A stretch of DNA of 64,000 bases from Mediterranea sp. An20 (lineage in GTDB: Bacteria > Bacteroidota > Bacteroidia > Bacteroidales > Bacteroidaceae). A program made the position numbers and the translations under genes. A model generated the notes under the pieces. The model was not told the DNA's origin. It did no database searches and was given only the letters and a program-made list of their open reading frames with translations. Position 1 is the first letter of the stretch; each line of letters opens with the position of its first letter. Location: NCBI RefSeq assembly GCF_002160055.1, contig NZ_NFJV01000008.1:62001-126000 (forward strand), in the 5' to 3' direction. This document shows positions 16,644 to 25,465 of the stretch, piece by piece.

Positions 16644-17357
16644 CTATTTGGCGCCGTTGTCTATCCAATCATCAATCAGGTTCAGCAGTTCCGTCTTTGC
16701 CGACAAGATGTCCGTATGACCGTGACTCAGATAGCCGTCGTCGTGCAACACCAGATGCAGGAAGCTCTCTGCACTGTTACCGGGATTCACCAGCAAATAC
16801 TCCGGATTAGCCGACGACTGTTTGTCTACCAGGCAATCGTAGCTTCTCCCTTCTGTCAGGTAAAGACCGCGTGCAGCCTCGTTACTCATGCCGTGGCAAG
16901 CTATGCAATTGGCATTGAACACGCTCTGCTGAACAGTATTGAACATACCCACATCCAGCGTACCTACATCCAGACGAATGGTGTCGTCGGCCAGTTCATT
17001 GATGTTCTCCACCACGGCAAACGTGGCTACCCGTACCCGCAGACGGTCGATAACGCAAACCTCTACCTCGGTCACCTCTTCAGATACGCCGCTCATTATC
17101 GTTTGCACTTCGCCGTTGCCCACAGCAATGTTCTTGGCCACCACAGCATATTCGGAAGCATGGCTGAAACCAGCCACAGCCACAGTATAGCCGCCCGGCC
17201 AGGAATCCATGCCTTCAAAAGTACCGGTTACTTTCACCGTACGCCCTTCCTGGGGAACGTAGGCGATGGTTTCGTCCACCGGGCCGCTGTCGCAGGAAGC
17301 CAGACTTCCTAAGGCAAGCGAACCGAGCACCGTCAAGATATACAAATACTTTCTCAT
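16644..17357 (-). CDS. lipoprotein with a c-type heme motif
   Basis: About 237 residues from the ATG at 17357 (an ATG at 17369 adds four). The signal peptide ends in a lipobox with Cys22 (SLASC). Residues about 35-120 form a beta-rich domain, and Cys151-x-x-Cys154-His155 (NCIACHG) is a c-type heme site, followed by the phrases LLVNPGNSAESFLHL and HGHTDILSAK, usual in cytochrome-like domains of surface lipoproteins. Probable role: electron carrier or heme-dependent partner of the di-heme enzyme encoded two genes upstream. The gap to the porin gene is small. Confidence 0.8.
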   Translation of the reverse strand: MRKYLYILTVLGSLALGSLASCDSGPVDETIAYVPQEGRTVKVTGTFEGMDSWPGGYTVAVAGFSHASEYAVVAKNIAVGNGEVQTIMSGVSEEVTEVEVCVIDRLRVRVATFAVVENINELADDTIRLDVGTLDVGMFNTVQQSVFNANCIACHGMSNEAARGLYLTEGRSYDCLVDKQSSANPEYLLVNPGNSAESFLHLVLHDDGYLSHGHTDILSAKTELLNLIDDWIDNGAK

Positions 17358-17382
17358 ACGTCTACCCATACTCCTTATTGTC

Positions 17383-18597
17383 TTAGAACGAATACTGCAA
17401 CAAGACGGTACCCGAATGCGTAGCTACGCCTAAATCGTCGTTATCGCGGTCCAGTTGCGTGTCATGTCCCCAGCGACCTACAAACTGATACATGGCCTGC
17501 AGTTTCAGGTTACATCCTTTGAAGAAATAATTGACTCCCACAGCAGGCATGTTCATAAAGCCATCGGTATCCATGCCGTTACGATTGAAGAAATCATAAC
17601 GTGCCGCCAATTGTAGGCGCGGAGCCACAAAATAACCGCCCTGAATGTATCCTCCCAAGTAATTATAGGACTTGTCTATCTTCTGGCGACTGGTAAACCC
17701 TACATTCATGTAATAGGCTTCGGCTGCGAGATAAAGCTTGCGGTGCAACCAGGCAAACTCCAAACCTACACGCGTATCGTTGGTACTCTCACTCTCACTC
17801 TCGACATTGAGCGAAGCCGAAAGACCGACCATCAGCTTATCCTCGTTCAAGCGGTTGGGATTGCCTTGCGTAGAAGGCATCACTCCTTTGGGCATATAAG
17901 TCAACCTGCCGGCATAAAGCAGCGAAGGAATGTGCCAGTCGTCACTCAACGTCTTGCCAGCCACGTTGACCGATGCGCCCGTACCGTTGAAGAGTCCTAC
18001 TTCGTAACCGAACTTGCCCGCCAAAAGGCCATGAATTTCCACACCCAAGTCGAAACCGGTACCTATGTTGGGCGTAACGGCATTGAGCGAATAAGGCAAG
18101 ATGACGGACGTGGTAAGCGAAAGCGGCATTACGGGCAAGAGTGTTTCGCCCAACGTAGTGAGATAGGCATGCGAAAAAGGAGTTTTGAACTTGCCCACAC
18201 GGACAGCAAACTGCTCTTTCAACGCCACATCAAACCAAGCCTGCTGCAACAAAGCTCCGCCCGAAGCAGCTGCATTGATAGATAGATTGAACGTCACCTT
18301 CTCGAAGGCCTTGCCTGTAAAGCCCAACACGGCGTACGGAATGGAGAAGCCCGAATTAGCCACGTTGTCCTGGTTGTAAGCGGGGTCCAACCCTTCATCG
18401 TCATACCAGTTGTAGTTGGCACTGGCCTGCACCAAAAGGTAAGGCTTGAACACAAAGTCGCCTTTCTTGGTTTCGATGGAGAAGCCTTCCCTACCGGCCA
18501 ACGAAACAACTCCGTTCTCCGTATCAGCTTCGTATTGCGCCAGGGCCGGCAAGGGAAGGAGTGCCGACACGAGTGCGATTGCAAATATCTTTTTCAT
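17383..18597 (-). CDS. outer-membrane porin (OprO/OprP-like barrel)
   Basis: A 404-residue protein with signal peptide (1-20, ending ALAQ) and alternating amphipathic beta-strands ending in an aromatic residue (VLLQYSF), the C-terminal signature of outer-membrane barrels. The segments VRVGKFKTPFSHAYLTTLGE and YEVGLFNGTGASVN are characteristic of the phosphate-selective-porin-like (OprO/P) family. In this context it probably passes a substrate of the heme/iron system rather than phosphate; the substrate is not readable from sequence. It lies between the di-heme enzyme (72 bp) and the lipoprotein. Confidence 0.82.
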   Translation of the reverse strand: MKKIFAIALVSALLPLPALAQYEADTENGVVSLAGREGFSIETKKGDFVFKPYLLVQASANYNWYDDEGLDPAYNQDNVANSGFSIPYAVLGFTGKAFEKVTFNLSINAAASGGALLQQAWFDVALKEQFAVRVGKFKTPFSHAYLTTLGETLLPVMPLSLTTSVILPYSLNAVTPNIGTGFDLGVEIHGLLAGKFGYEVGLFNGTGASVNVAGKTLSDDWHIPSLLYAGRLTYMPKGVMPSTQGNPNRLNEDKLMVGLSASLNVESESESTNDTRVGLEFAWLHRKLYLAAEAYYMNVGFTSRQKIDKSYNYLGGYIQGGYFVAPRLQLAARYDFFNRNGMDTDGFMNMPAVGVNYFFKGCNLKLQAMYQFVGRWGHDTQLDRDNDDLGVATHSGTVLLQYSF

Positions 18598-18669
18598 CTA
18601 TTTCTGCATTAAAGGTTATCATTGGGAAAAAAGATTCTTCCATACATGATGCATAGAAGGATGCTTTCC

Positions 18670-20103
18670 TTAAAGAGAGCGCAAGAAGGCTACCAGCGCA
18701 TCACGGTCTTCTTTGGACATGTTCTTGAAGAGATTCTTCGAAGCCTCGCCCTCGCCGCCATGCCACATGATTGCCTCGACAAAATTGCGGGCACGACCAT
18801 CGTGGAGGAAGTAAGTATGTCCGTTCACCACTTCCTGCAGACCTATCCCCCACAGCGGGGTAGTACGCCACTCATTGCCGCGTGCCAGGCCGCTGACGTA
18901 ATTGTCGTTCAGTCCCACATCCATGATTTCGCTGCCCATGTCGTGCAGCAGGAAATCAGAATAAGGATGGATGGTCTGGCTGCCTAACCAGGTGAGCTGC
19001 GTGCCGTTCAGCAAGGTAGAACCGCGGGGACGGGTATGCAGGGTGACGGTGTGGCAGAGGTGGCACTTGGCCTGGTAGAACATCTGCTCCCCACGCTGCA
19101 CCTGTGGATCGTTGACATTGCGGCGCGCCGGTACACTGAGTGATTGCATGTAGAGGTCGACATCTTCCATCTCTTCGGTCGACACGTCTAACTGGTCGTA
19201 ACTGAGCCCCATCATGCTGCCCTGGTCTACCTGTGCCTGCCCTTCGCAGATTTCTTCAGGATAACGACTGTTGGTCACGCCCATATCGCTGGAGAAACCC
19301 AGTTCAACGGTCAGGTCGAGGTGCTGTGCCTTGTTGCCGGACAGGCCGACACCGGTAACTCCCTTCTCTGTAATGTAGTTGCAACGGCCGCTGATGCCAT
19401 ATTCCGGATAGTTACTCTTGGCGGCCAGGGCCTCTATTTCGCGGGTGTCGATAGCCATCATCTGCCCCATGCCCACATGCCGCAAGGGGATGCGCACGGT
19501 GCAGAACAGGTCTTCGGGACGTATGCTGTCGGCATACCATTCAGTGATGGTATAGGTAGGAGCAGCCAGTTCATAGGTCTCGCCATCGGGAAATTCGAAG
19601 GTTTCATACCTCCACTCCACCTTCAGCTTACCTTCGGGTTCGACACCGTAAATGGCCTGGTCGTGCAGCACTCGTCCGTAATTACGGAAGAAAGCTCCGT
19701 TGCGCCGGGTGATGTAGACGAGCATGGAAGAGAAGCCGCTGCTGCCCGACCCGCCCTCTGTCCACAGCGTGGGACGGGTGCGTCCGGCGTTCAAGTGGCA
19801 GCTTCCACAACTGTAGCCGGCATACACCGGTCCCAAACCGCCACCCTGTCCGTTGCTGCTGGTGCGCACATCATCGTAGAGCGCGTCTCCCTCGTTGAAA
19901 CGGTTCAGGTACTTACCTGTAATCCAGGACGACTCTTGGTCGTAGGCCTTGGAGGAGGTCAGGAAGTTGGTAGATGTACCGGCAGAGAGAGCAAACCCTT
20001 CGGGTACCTCGACGTCCAGCACATCCAGCCCCTCATCCTCGCAGGCCGTACAGACTATCAGACCGGAAAGCACTAACGGATAAATATATTTTCTTATTTG
20101 CAT
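18670..20103 (-). CDS. di-heme oxidoreductase-family protein (DUF1111-like)
   Basis: A 477-residue exported protein, probably a lipoprotein (VCTAC near residue 21). Two c-type heme sites are visible: CGSCH at 99-103 and CHLCH near residue 346. The C-terminal HDGRARNFVEAIMWHGGEGE is typical of the DUF1111 'thiol oxidoreductase'/MauG-like family. In other bacteria members sit beside imelysins in iron-regulated operons, as here. The reaction is unproven; electron transfer or ferrous-iron oxidation at the cell surface are possibilities. It is the first gene of a second transcription unit, after the imelysin terminator. Confidence 0.87.
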   Translation of the reverse strand: MQIRKYIYPLVLSGLIVCTACEDEGLDVLDVEVPEGFALSAGTSTNFLTSSKAYDQESSWITGKYLNRFNEGDALYDDVRTSSNGQGGGLGPVYAGYSCGSCHLNAGRTRPTLWTEGGSGSSGFSSMLVYITRRNGAFFRNYGRVLHDQAIYGVEPEGKLKVEWRYETFEFPDGETYELAAPTYTITEWYADSIRPEDLFCTVRIPLRHVGMGQMMAIDTREIEALAAKSNYPEYGISGRCNYITEKGVTGVGLSGNKAQHLDLTVELGFSSDMGVTNSRYPEEICEGQAQVDQGSMMGLSYDQLDVSTEEMEDVDLYMQSLSVPARRNVNDPQVQRGEQMFYQAKCHLCHTVTLHTRPRGSTLLNGTQLTWLGSQTIHPYSDFLLHDMGSEIMDVGLNDNYVSGLARGNEWRTTPLWGIGLQEVVNGHTYFLHDGRARNFVEAIMWHGGEGEASKNLFKNMSKEDRDALVAFLRSL

Positions 20104-20182
20104 GATGTACTTACTTTAAATACGATACAAAACTTTCTGCGATGTAACACCGATGTCAGGAAGCCGATGGCATCCACCCGTT

Positions 20183-20300
20183 TTTCTGGAACGGACTCCT
20201 GAACGATAAGAAGCAAATTTCCAAGCGATAAGAAAGAGACTTCCGAGCGATAAGAAGCCGGCTCGTTATATATAAGGAGCAAGCAGCTGGTTATCAGAAA
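20183..20300 (+). repeat. 22-nt-period array C
   Basis: The most regular member. GATAAG begins at 20205, 20227 and 20249, TATAAG at 20271 and ATCAGA at 20293, all exactly 22 nt apart. Three of the units end TTCCAAGC, TTCCGAGC or similar just before the next hexamer. The last unit and the following ATCAG closely resemble the end of array A. Confidence 0.88.
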
Positions 20301-20370
20301 AATATGATTTCACCTTCTACCAGGGGGAAAGATCTGCCACATACAGCTTCAAGATGTACAAACACAGTGA

Positions 20371-20405
20371 AAAAGTAAAGGAATTGTTTGAATTCCCTTA
20401 CTTTT
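20371..20405 (-). terminator. terminator of the porin-imelysin unit
   Basis: A 15-bp stem with one mismatch (20371-20385 with 20391-20405) around a 5-nt GTTTG loop. Read on the minus strand it ends CTTTTTC. It is 27 bp past the imelysin stop. Confidence 0.7.
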
Positions 20406-20431
20406 CTGTTGTTCCGGGCACTGGCACCGGC

Positions 20432-21673
20432 TTATTCGGCAGGCACCGTACGGGCTTGTCCGTCTTTGAAGAGGAGAAATTCCAGCGTATGGAAACCACG
20501 CACGCTCTGTGCTGCAGCGATGTTCTCTACAGGGTCACCGTTTTCGTCCGTCATAAAGTCGCCCGACCACTCCAACTGGCCATAATCGCCCGACTTCAGG
20601 ATATTCACGATGCCGTCCTGGTCCAAGGGCCACGAGTCCATGTTCGGGTCCAGTCCCTGATCAGCCACCGGTCCGAAGAGGAAGGCTTCGCTCTTTTCCC
20701 ACGGTTCGCGGGCCACAATCCACTGGGCAGCTGCCGCGCGGAAGTTGGCATCGGTACGGTTCTGAGCCAGGGTGGCAATAGCGCTGTAAAGGTCTTCCAC
20801 CTCTTGCTTCAAGTCGGCATACGTAGGCACTACTACCTCGTCCACATATTGTTCTACCACGGGGTTGAGCACTTCGTCGGAGTTGATGGCCGTCTCGTTG
20901 TTCAGGTAATTCTTGAAAGCCGTCAGTCCGTCTGCCAGGTCAGCGCAGGCATCTTGGGCATCCAATGCCTCTTGGCTGTTGATATTGCTGCGGAAGGGCT
21001 GCGGAATGTTCAAGATGGCATCGTGGGCATTTTTCACCAGCAGCATCAAGTCGTCTATGCGCTGGGGGTCATGGTTTTTCACTATATTATAGATGCTGTG
21101 CTCTGCCACTTCCGACTGCTCCAGATTCAGGGACAATTCGTTATCCACCACTACGTTACGGCTGCCACACAAGGCACTGTAGATAGAGATGATGTTGTTG
21201 GAATAGTCCTCGCGGGAGTGCCAGCTATACCACGACTCCACGGCATACACGGCGGCTGTGTGGTCGCCGCTGTTCCACTTGTTGATGGGGTCGCCAATCT
21301 TCTGTTCACCCACCTCATTGGCAATGTCCCAACAACCGTCTATAATCTGCCCAATGGCCGACAGGGCACTGGGGAAGGTAGTGCCTTCGGCATGTGCCTT
21401 GAAAAATTCGGCATACGAGCTGCCGCCCTGGTAAGACTCTGCCCAATAGCTGTAGAGGTTGCTGGCATCTTCGCGAAGGAGCTGTGCTACAACACCCATG
21501 TAGTTGTGCCAGTCGCTGGCATTCGCCAAGGTGTAATCAATGTCGGCTGCATCGCCGTCGTACGTCCAGTCGCCGTTACCATTGCCCGTTCCGTTGTTAT
21601 CGTCGCTGCACGAAACCGTGCCCAAAGTCAGTGCGGCCAACAAGGCTGCACCAAAGAAAAATTTTCTCTTCAT
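20432..21673 (-). CDS. imelysin-family lipoprotein
   Basis: A 413-residue lipoprotein (lipobox Cys22, TVSC, then an Asp/Asn/Gly linker). Two helical repeats of the imelysin (M75) fold fill the rest. The family hallmark GxHxxE is present near the C-terminus as GFHTLE. Imelysins are iron-regulated, surface or periplasmic proteins thought to take part in iron or heme acquisition; earlier peptidase claims are doubtful. The gene follows the 21714-23114 porin by 40 bp and ends at a strong terminator. Confidence 0.9.
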   Translation of the reverse strand: MKRKFFFGAALLAALTLGTVSCSDDNNGTGNGNGDWTYDGDAADIDYTLANASDWHNYMGVVAQLLREDASNLYSYWAESYQGGSSYAEFFKAHAEGTTFPSALSAIGQIIDGCWDIANEVGEQKIGDPINKWNSGDHTAAVYAVESWYSWHSREDYSNNIISIYSALCGSRNVVVDNELSLNLEQSEVAEHSIYNIVKNHDPQRIDDLMLLVKNAHDAILNIPQPFRSNINSQEALDAQDACADLADGLTAFKNYLNNETAINSDEVLNPVVEQYVDEVVVPTYADLKQEVEDLYSAIATLAQNRTDANFRAAAAQWIVAREPWEKSEAFLFGPVADQGLDPNMDSWPLDQDGIVNILKSGDYGQLEWSGDFMTDENGDPVENIAAAQSVRGFHTLEFLLFKDGQARTVPAE

Positions 21674-21713
21674 TGTCGTAATGATATTTAAATGGATTAT
21701 TCGTATGGTTGTT

Positions 21714-23114
21714 TTATCGTTTCAAGAACCAGCCCACGTAGGCAATACCGATGGCAAACTCGTTCTCGCTGTTGTAGTTATAGTCGGTCTTGCCAAACAT
21801 CTTGCCAGAGCCAATCTGCCGGGTGGTATAGTCGGCCTTCACCACCAAGTTGGGCAGGGCGCGCCAGTTGAGTCCGGCTGTCCACATACTCACCTTGTTG
21901 CGAATCTCCATCGACTGTCCGGCCTCGCCGCCTTCTTGCGGGTTGTAGTATTCGTAGCGCACGAAGGGATAGATAACGGGCACCTTGCGGTTGCCGCCGC
22001 AGATAGAACGCAGGTTGAACCCGACCTCACCGGCATAGCTGGCGGCATGTTTGGCCACAGGAGTCATGCGGCTATAAGGAGAGTCGTTGGAGAGACGACG
22101 GTTGTAGTTACTGATAGCTGTGGAATTGGTCAGGTTACCATAGACCACGTTGGCCCGCGCCGTGACATACTTGTTGATGTATTGCAAGTCGGCCGTATAG
22201 ATGCGCACCGGAGCCCGGTATTGTCCACCGTCCGTCTTGCTATACTCCGTGGGCTTGTCGGCATTGGCTATGGTGTTGGCGCAGTAATAAAACGAAGCAC
22301 CTACGCGCAATCCCGGCACCCCGCGGTAATCCAGGCGGAAGGCATAGCCGGGCGAAGTGAAGTTGTCTTCTTCAAAGAATCCCTGCTTGCCGCCAGCCAC
22401 CCACTCGTCGCGGTTGAATCCGTTGGCATTCAAACCAGCCACCACCATCGCCTGATAGTCGAAGGTAGCATATCCCTTACCCAAAGTACCGAAGACAGCC
22501 AAGCCGGTGTCGTGCCATGTAGAAGGCAAAATGGTAGTCTCTCCCTCGGGACGTACCGTACCGAAGAAGTTCACCGGTTCATGATGGGCATTGGTCAACC
22601 CTACGGGTACAATCATGTGTCCGGCGCGAATATTAAAGGCAGGATGAATAAGGCGCGTGATGTGAAACTGCTCTAAAGCCACTTCGCCCCCCTTCTCCAA
22701 TTCCACTTCGCGTTCGCCGTTCTCGGTGGTTTCCAGTTCCATGGCCTGTCCGGTGCCGCCGGATTCAAACTCAATCTCTGCGCCCAGAATCCACTTGGAA
22801 TTGAACTTATAGTCGAAAGCCAGTACAAAGCGGGGAATAGAGATGGTATTGCGATGGTCACGCCCACTACCTGTACTGCCACCGTAGAAGCGGTTGATGC
22901 CATAATCCTTGAACGCAGCCACCATTTCGCCGTAGCCTCCGAAGCGAAACTTCTCGTAATCGTCTTCAGCCGTAGCAGCAATTTTCTGCTTGGCTTTCTG
23001 CACCAGACTTGTCTTTGTGTCTTCCGCTTCCGGTGTCTTTTCCGGTTCTTCCGCCCGTACGCCATTAAACGTCAGCAGAAAGCACAACATAAATAAACCC
23101 GTAATTCTTTTCAT
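21714..23114 (-). CDS. outer-membrane porin-like barrel protein
   Basis: A 466-residue protein with signal peptide (1-21, VRAEEP), an acidic then Lys-rich N-terminal segment that may be coiled coil (about 25-55), and a beta-barrel of about 400 residues beginning FRFGGYGEMVAAF and ending in FAIGIAYVGWFLKR. It belongs to the general porin-like proteins of Bacteroidetes; the transported substrate is unknown. As first gene of the imelysin unit, with its own promoter, it is a candidate route for iron or heme across the outer membrane. Confidence 0.8.
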   Translation of the reverse strand: MKRITGLFMLCFLLTFNGVRAEEPEKTPEAEDTKTSLVQKAKQKIAATAEDDYEKFRFGGYGEMVAAFKDYGINRFYGGSTGSGRDHRNTISIPRFVLAFDYKFNSKWILGAEIEFESGGTGQAMELETTENGEREVELEKGGEVALEQFHITRLIHPAFNIRAGHMIVPVGLTNAHHEPVNFFGTVRPEGETTILPSTWHDTGLAVFGTLGKGYATFDYQAMVVAGLNANGFNRDEWVAGGKQGFFEEDNFTSPGYAFRLDYRGVPGLRVGASFYYCANTIANADKPTEYSKTDGGQYRAPVRIYTADLQYINKYVTARANVVYGNLTNSTAISNYNRRLSNDSPYSRMTPVAKHAASYAGEVGFNLRSICGGNRKVPVIYPFVRYEYYNPQEGGEAGQSMEIRNKVSMWTAGLNWRALPNLVVKADYTTRQIGSGKMFGKTDYNYNSENEFAIGIAYVGWFLKR

Positions 23115-23148
23115 TTTTTACCTAAATAATTGTTGTTTTTATCGGCTG

Positions 23149-23156
23149 CAAAGGTA
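23149..23156 (-). promoter_or_regulatory. -7 box of the porin-imelysin unit
   Basis: TACCTTTG on the minus strand (complement CAAAGGTA), about 35 bp upstream of the porin ATG. It matches the Bacteroides primary-sigma -7 consensus. No obvious Fur-like inverted repeat was recognised around it. Confidence 0.65.
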
Positions 23157-23401
23157 AGGGCGGTTAAAAAGTAAGGCAATACCTAAAAAAAGGTATAATC
23201 GGAAGGAAGTAGTAACAAGTAGGTAAAAGCAGAAACAGAAAAGAGAAAGGAGAGATAAGAAGGCGCATAACCAAACGCCACAAACGGGCATACAACCCCT
23301 CGTATCAGAAGAAATATCCAGACTTGAAAAAGCACAGTCCGTGTCTGAAGAAACCTCCGGACACGGACATTACGACTTACAGATTCGCAATACTGCTTAT
23401 C

Positions 23402-23866
23402 TCAACGTCTGCGCCAAGCCAGTACCATATAGCCTGCAAGGGCTGCCAACAGCAGACACACACAGACGGAGAAACCGACATTCGCCCAGTCATGATAGGT
23501 GGAGAGGGTGGTGAAGAGAAATTGCAGGCAGATGATGATGTTCACCACCCGTATCAGACGCAAAGCCAGGATGTACTGAACCACCAGGTTGTGCGCCCTT
23601 ACACGGAAGGGGAAGTTGATGGAGCGGGAAGGCAAATATCCCCCAACACCCAGCAGAATGAATAAAAACAGCGCAGTTCCACCCGACAGATAAAGATCAG
23701 ACGGAAGGTCGCCACCGGACATGCGGTAGCGATAAAGGATATATATCCAGTTGGCCAGCACGGGCAAGAATGCAATTCCCTCCAACACATGGTCGATGAG
23801 CGAAGGACGGAAGCGGACGTCAGGCACATCTTGCGGGGTACGGGAACCAAGATTGATGAGTTTCAT
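23402..23866 (-). CDS. small integral membrane protein, unknown function
   Basis: 154 residues with four hydrophobic segments (about 32-48, 61-78, 95-115 and 124-150) and no recognised motif. It is the last gene of the SPFH cluster, 11 bp after the ribbon-helix-helix gene. The SPFH protein also has membrane segments, so a role in the same membrane complex is possible. I do not recognise the family and give no function. Confidence 0.75.
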   Translation of the reverse strand: MKLINLGSRTPQDVPDVRFRPSLIDHVLEGIAFLPVLANWIYILYRYRMSGGDLPSDLYLSGGTALFLFILLGVGGYLPSRSINFPFRVRAHNLVVQYILALRLIRVVNIIICLQFLFTTLSTYHDWANVGFSVCVCLLLAALAGYMVLAWRRR

Positions 23867-23877
23867 AAGCGATACTA

Positions 23878-24072
23878 TTATTGTTCAGGGGCAGACGGAG
23901 TCTGACGCGGCTTCTTCAGCCGGCCGTTCTTGCGCAAAGCCTCAGTGATAATCCACTGAAGCTGGCCGTTGATGCTGCGAAACTCATCGGCTGCCCACTT
24001 TTCGAGGGCATCCATCGTTGCGGCATCCACACGCAGGATAAAACTCTTGGTTGTCGATTCTTTTTTAGCCAC
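23878..24072 (-). CDS. Arc-type ribbon-helix-helix DNA-binding protein
   Basis: A 64-residue protein. KSFILRVDAATMDALEKWAADEF reads as the beta-strand and first helix of a ribbon-helix-helix fold, followed by a second helix (GQLQWIITEALRKN) and a basic, Pro-rich tail. The start is GTG at 24070-24072; no in-frame ATG is available nearby. It lies in the SPFH/hydrolase cluster. It may autoregulate the cluster, but a similar pairing of small Arc-like proteins with SPFH genes in Bacteroides leaves open that it has another role. Confidence 0.82.
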   Translation of the reverse strand: MAKKESTTKSFILRVDAATMDALEKWAADEFRSINGQLQWIITEALRKNGRLKKPRQTPSAPEQ

Positions 24073-24126
24073 TGATGTAATAAAAAATTAGGAATGATAA
24101 ATAATAAAACAAAGAACAGGGTACAG

Positions 24127-25461
24127 TCACTCCAGGCGACCGGTACGAACGAAACGAGCCACGTCGTCCATCACATAGGAGGGAACGGGCGAGAACCGTT
24201 GGTATTCATCAGGCGTAGCCTTACCCGTGCCTTCCTGCAGGAGGTGATTCAGGCGGGGATAAGACTTGAACGAGGCGTTAGGGCATTTCAACAGACCCGC
24301 ACGCCATAGGCTGTAGTCCCGCATCGTCACCTGATAGTCACGTTCGGCCTGTAACACCAGCAGGGGGAGCGTCAAGTGGGCGGCTGCCTCCACAGAACGG
24401 TAGGCTACTATATCTGCCCAATACGAACGGGGAGCTGCAAACGGGAAAGGAATGGTGTCGCAAAAAGCAGACGTGCCCAAGCGCTTCACGTTCTCTACCC
24501 GGCGTTGCAGGTCGGCCACTTGCGCTTTGCCCTGTGCCGAGGGAGCAAGACTATCCAGGTAAGTAACTTGCTCCAGCAGGAGGTCTTCCAACGGACGGGC
24601 GGGAGCAGCCAACAGAATGATGCCCGCCAAACCAGATACACGTCCTGCCACACGAGGCGCCAGCCAGCCTCCCTGGCTATGCCCCAGCACATAAACGCTG
24701 TCTGCTGCCACTCCGGACGAGGTGCGAGCCAACCTTACCGCAGCCACGGCATCGTCCACGGTCTCTACATCGAGGTCAAGTTGGCGACCTTCGGGTACGC
24801 AGTCGGCGCGATAGACGAAGGTGCGCTTGTCGTAGCGCAAGGTGGCTATGCCCCGCGCTGCCAATCCTCTGGCCAAGTCGCGGAAAGGTTTGTTGGGACC
24901 AATAGTTTCATCACGGTCATGCGGACCTGAACCATGCACCAGCACCACGCAGGGCACCAGCCTCCCCTTCTCCACCGCCCGACGGGGAAGGGTGAGCGTG
25001 GCAGGCAGACGAAAAGCATCGCACACAACGAGCGTGTCACGTTCCATCACCTGCGAGCTGTCCGGTGCGACGGAAACAGGAGAAGGCTTTGGTGCAGGCT
25101 TCACGAAGAGACCCGCGATGCGCCCGTTTCCATTGAATGCAACTTGGAAGCGGAGGGGGTACTTCTCAAACGTCAGGTCGCGATAACAGACTGCCAGTCC
25201 CTCGGCTTCGACCTGGTGCCATTCGCCCGCAGATTGCAGGGAGCCGAACTGCCCCTCCAACTGGCGGTACATCCCACCCAGAACATCGGCAGACAAGGAG
25301 GCCTGCATCTCGTCGCTCAGCATCGAGCGGAGGTTATCGCCCTGCCCCGACACGAAATAAAGGTAGGCACACTGGGCCAACGGCAGGCGATCTGCCGTCT
25401 GGGCGCAGAGGCCGAGTCCGAGGAGACAGAGAAAAAGGGAGCACATCAATCGTCGCATCAT
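24127..25461 (-). CDS. exported alpha/beta hydrolase with N-terminal DUF3887-like domain
   Basis: A 444-residue periplasmic enzyme. Signal peptide (1-21, GLCAQ), a helical/beta N-terminal domain (about 25-125) of the DUF3887 type, then a serine hydrolase domain with oxyanion region VLVHGSGPHDRDE and nucleophile elbow GHSQGG. The acid and histidine are probably at VLQAERDYQVT and RLNHLL near the end. Substrate unknown; relatives are acyl-peptide or ester hydrolases. It begins 4 bp after the SPFH stop, so the two are translated together. Confidence 0.87.
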   Translation of the reverse strand: MMRRLMCSLFLCLLGLGLCAQTADRLPLAQCAYLYFVSGQGDNLRSMLSDEMQASLSADVLGGMYRQLEGQFGSLQSAGEWHQVEAEGLAVCYRDLTFEKYPLRFQVAFNGNGRIAGLFVKPAPKPSPVSVAPDSSQVMERDTLVVCDAFRLPATLTLPRRAVEKGRLVPCVVLVHGSGPHDRDETIGPNKPFRDLARGLAARGIATLRYDKRTFVYRADCVPEGRQLDLDVETVDDAVAAVRLARTSSGVAADSVYVLGHSQGGWLAPRVAGRVSGLAGIILLAAPARPLEDLLLEQVTYLDSLAPSAQGKAQVADLQRRVENVKRLGTSAFCDTIPFPFAAPRSYWADIVAYRSVEAAAHLTLPLLVLQAERDYQVTMRDYSLWRAGLLKCPNASFKSYPRLNHLLQEGTGKATPDEYQRFSPVPSYVMDDVARFVRTGRLE

Positions 25462-25465
25462 AATA

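Larger units (their letters stand above)
20104..20431. other. 328-bp intergenic region
   Basis: Lies between the imelysin stop and the di-heme gene start (both minus). It holds array C (20183-20300) and the imelysin terminator (20371-20405). No clear TAnnTTTG promoter for the di-heme gene was found, so its promoter is unresolved. Confidence 0.65.

Noticed and set aside
20183..20300. CRISPR array
   Set aside because: The 22-nt units are degenerate throughout, with no constant repeat/unique spacer division, only three to five units, and no cas genes.
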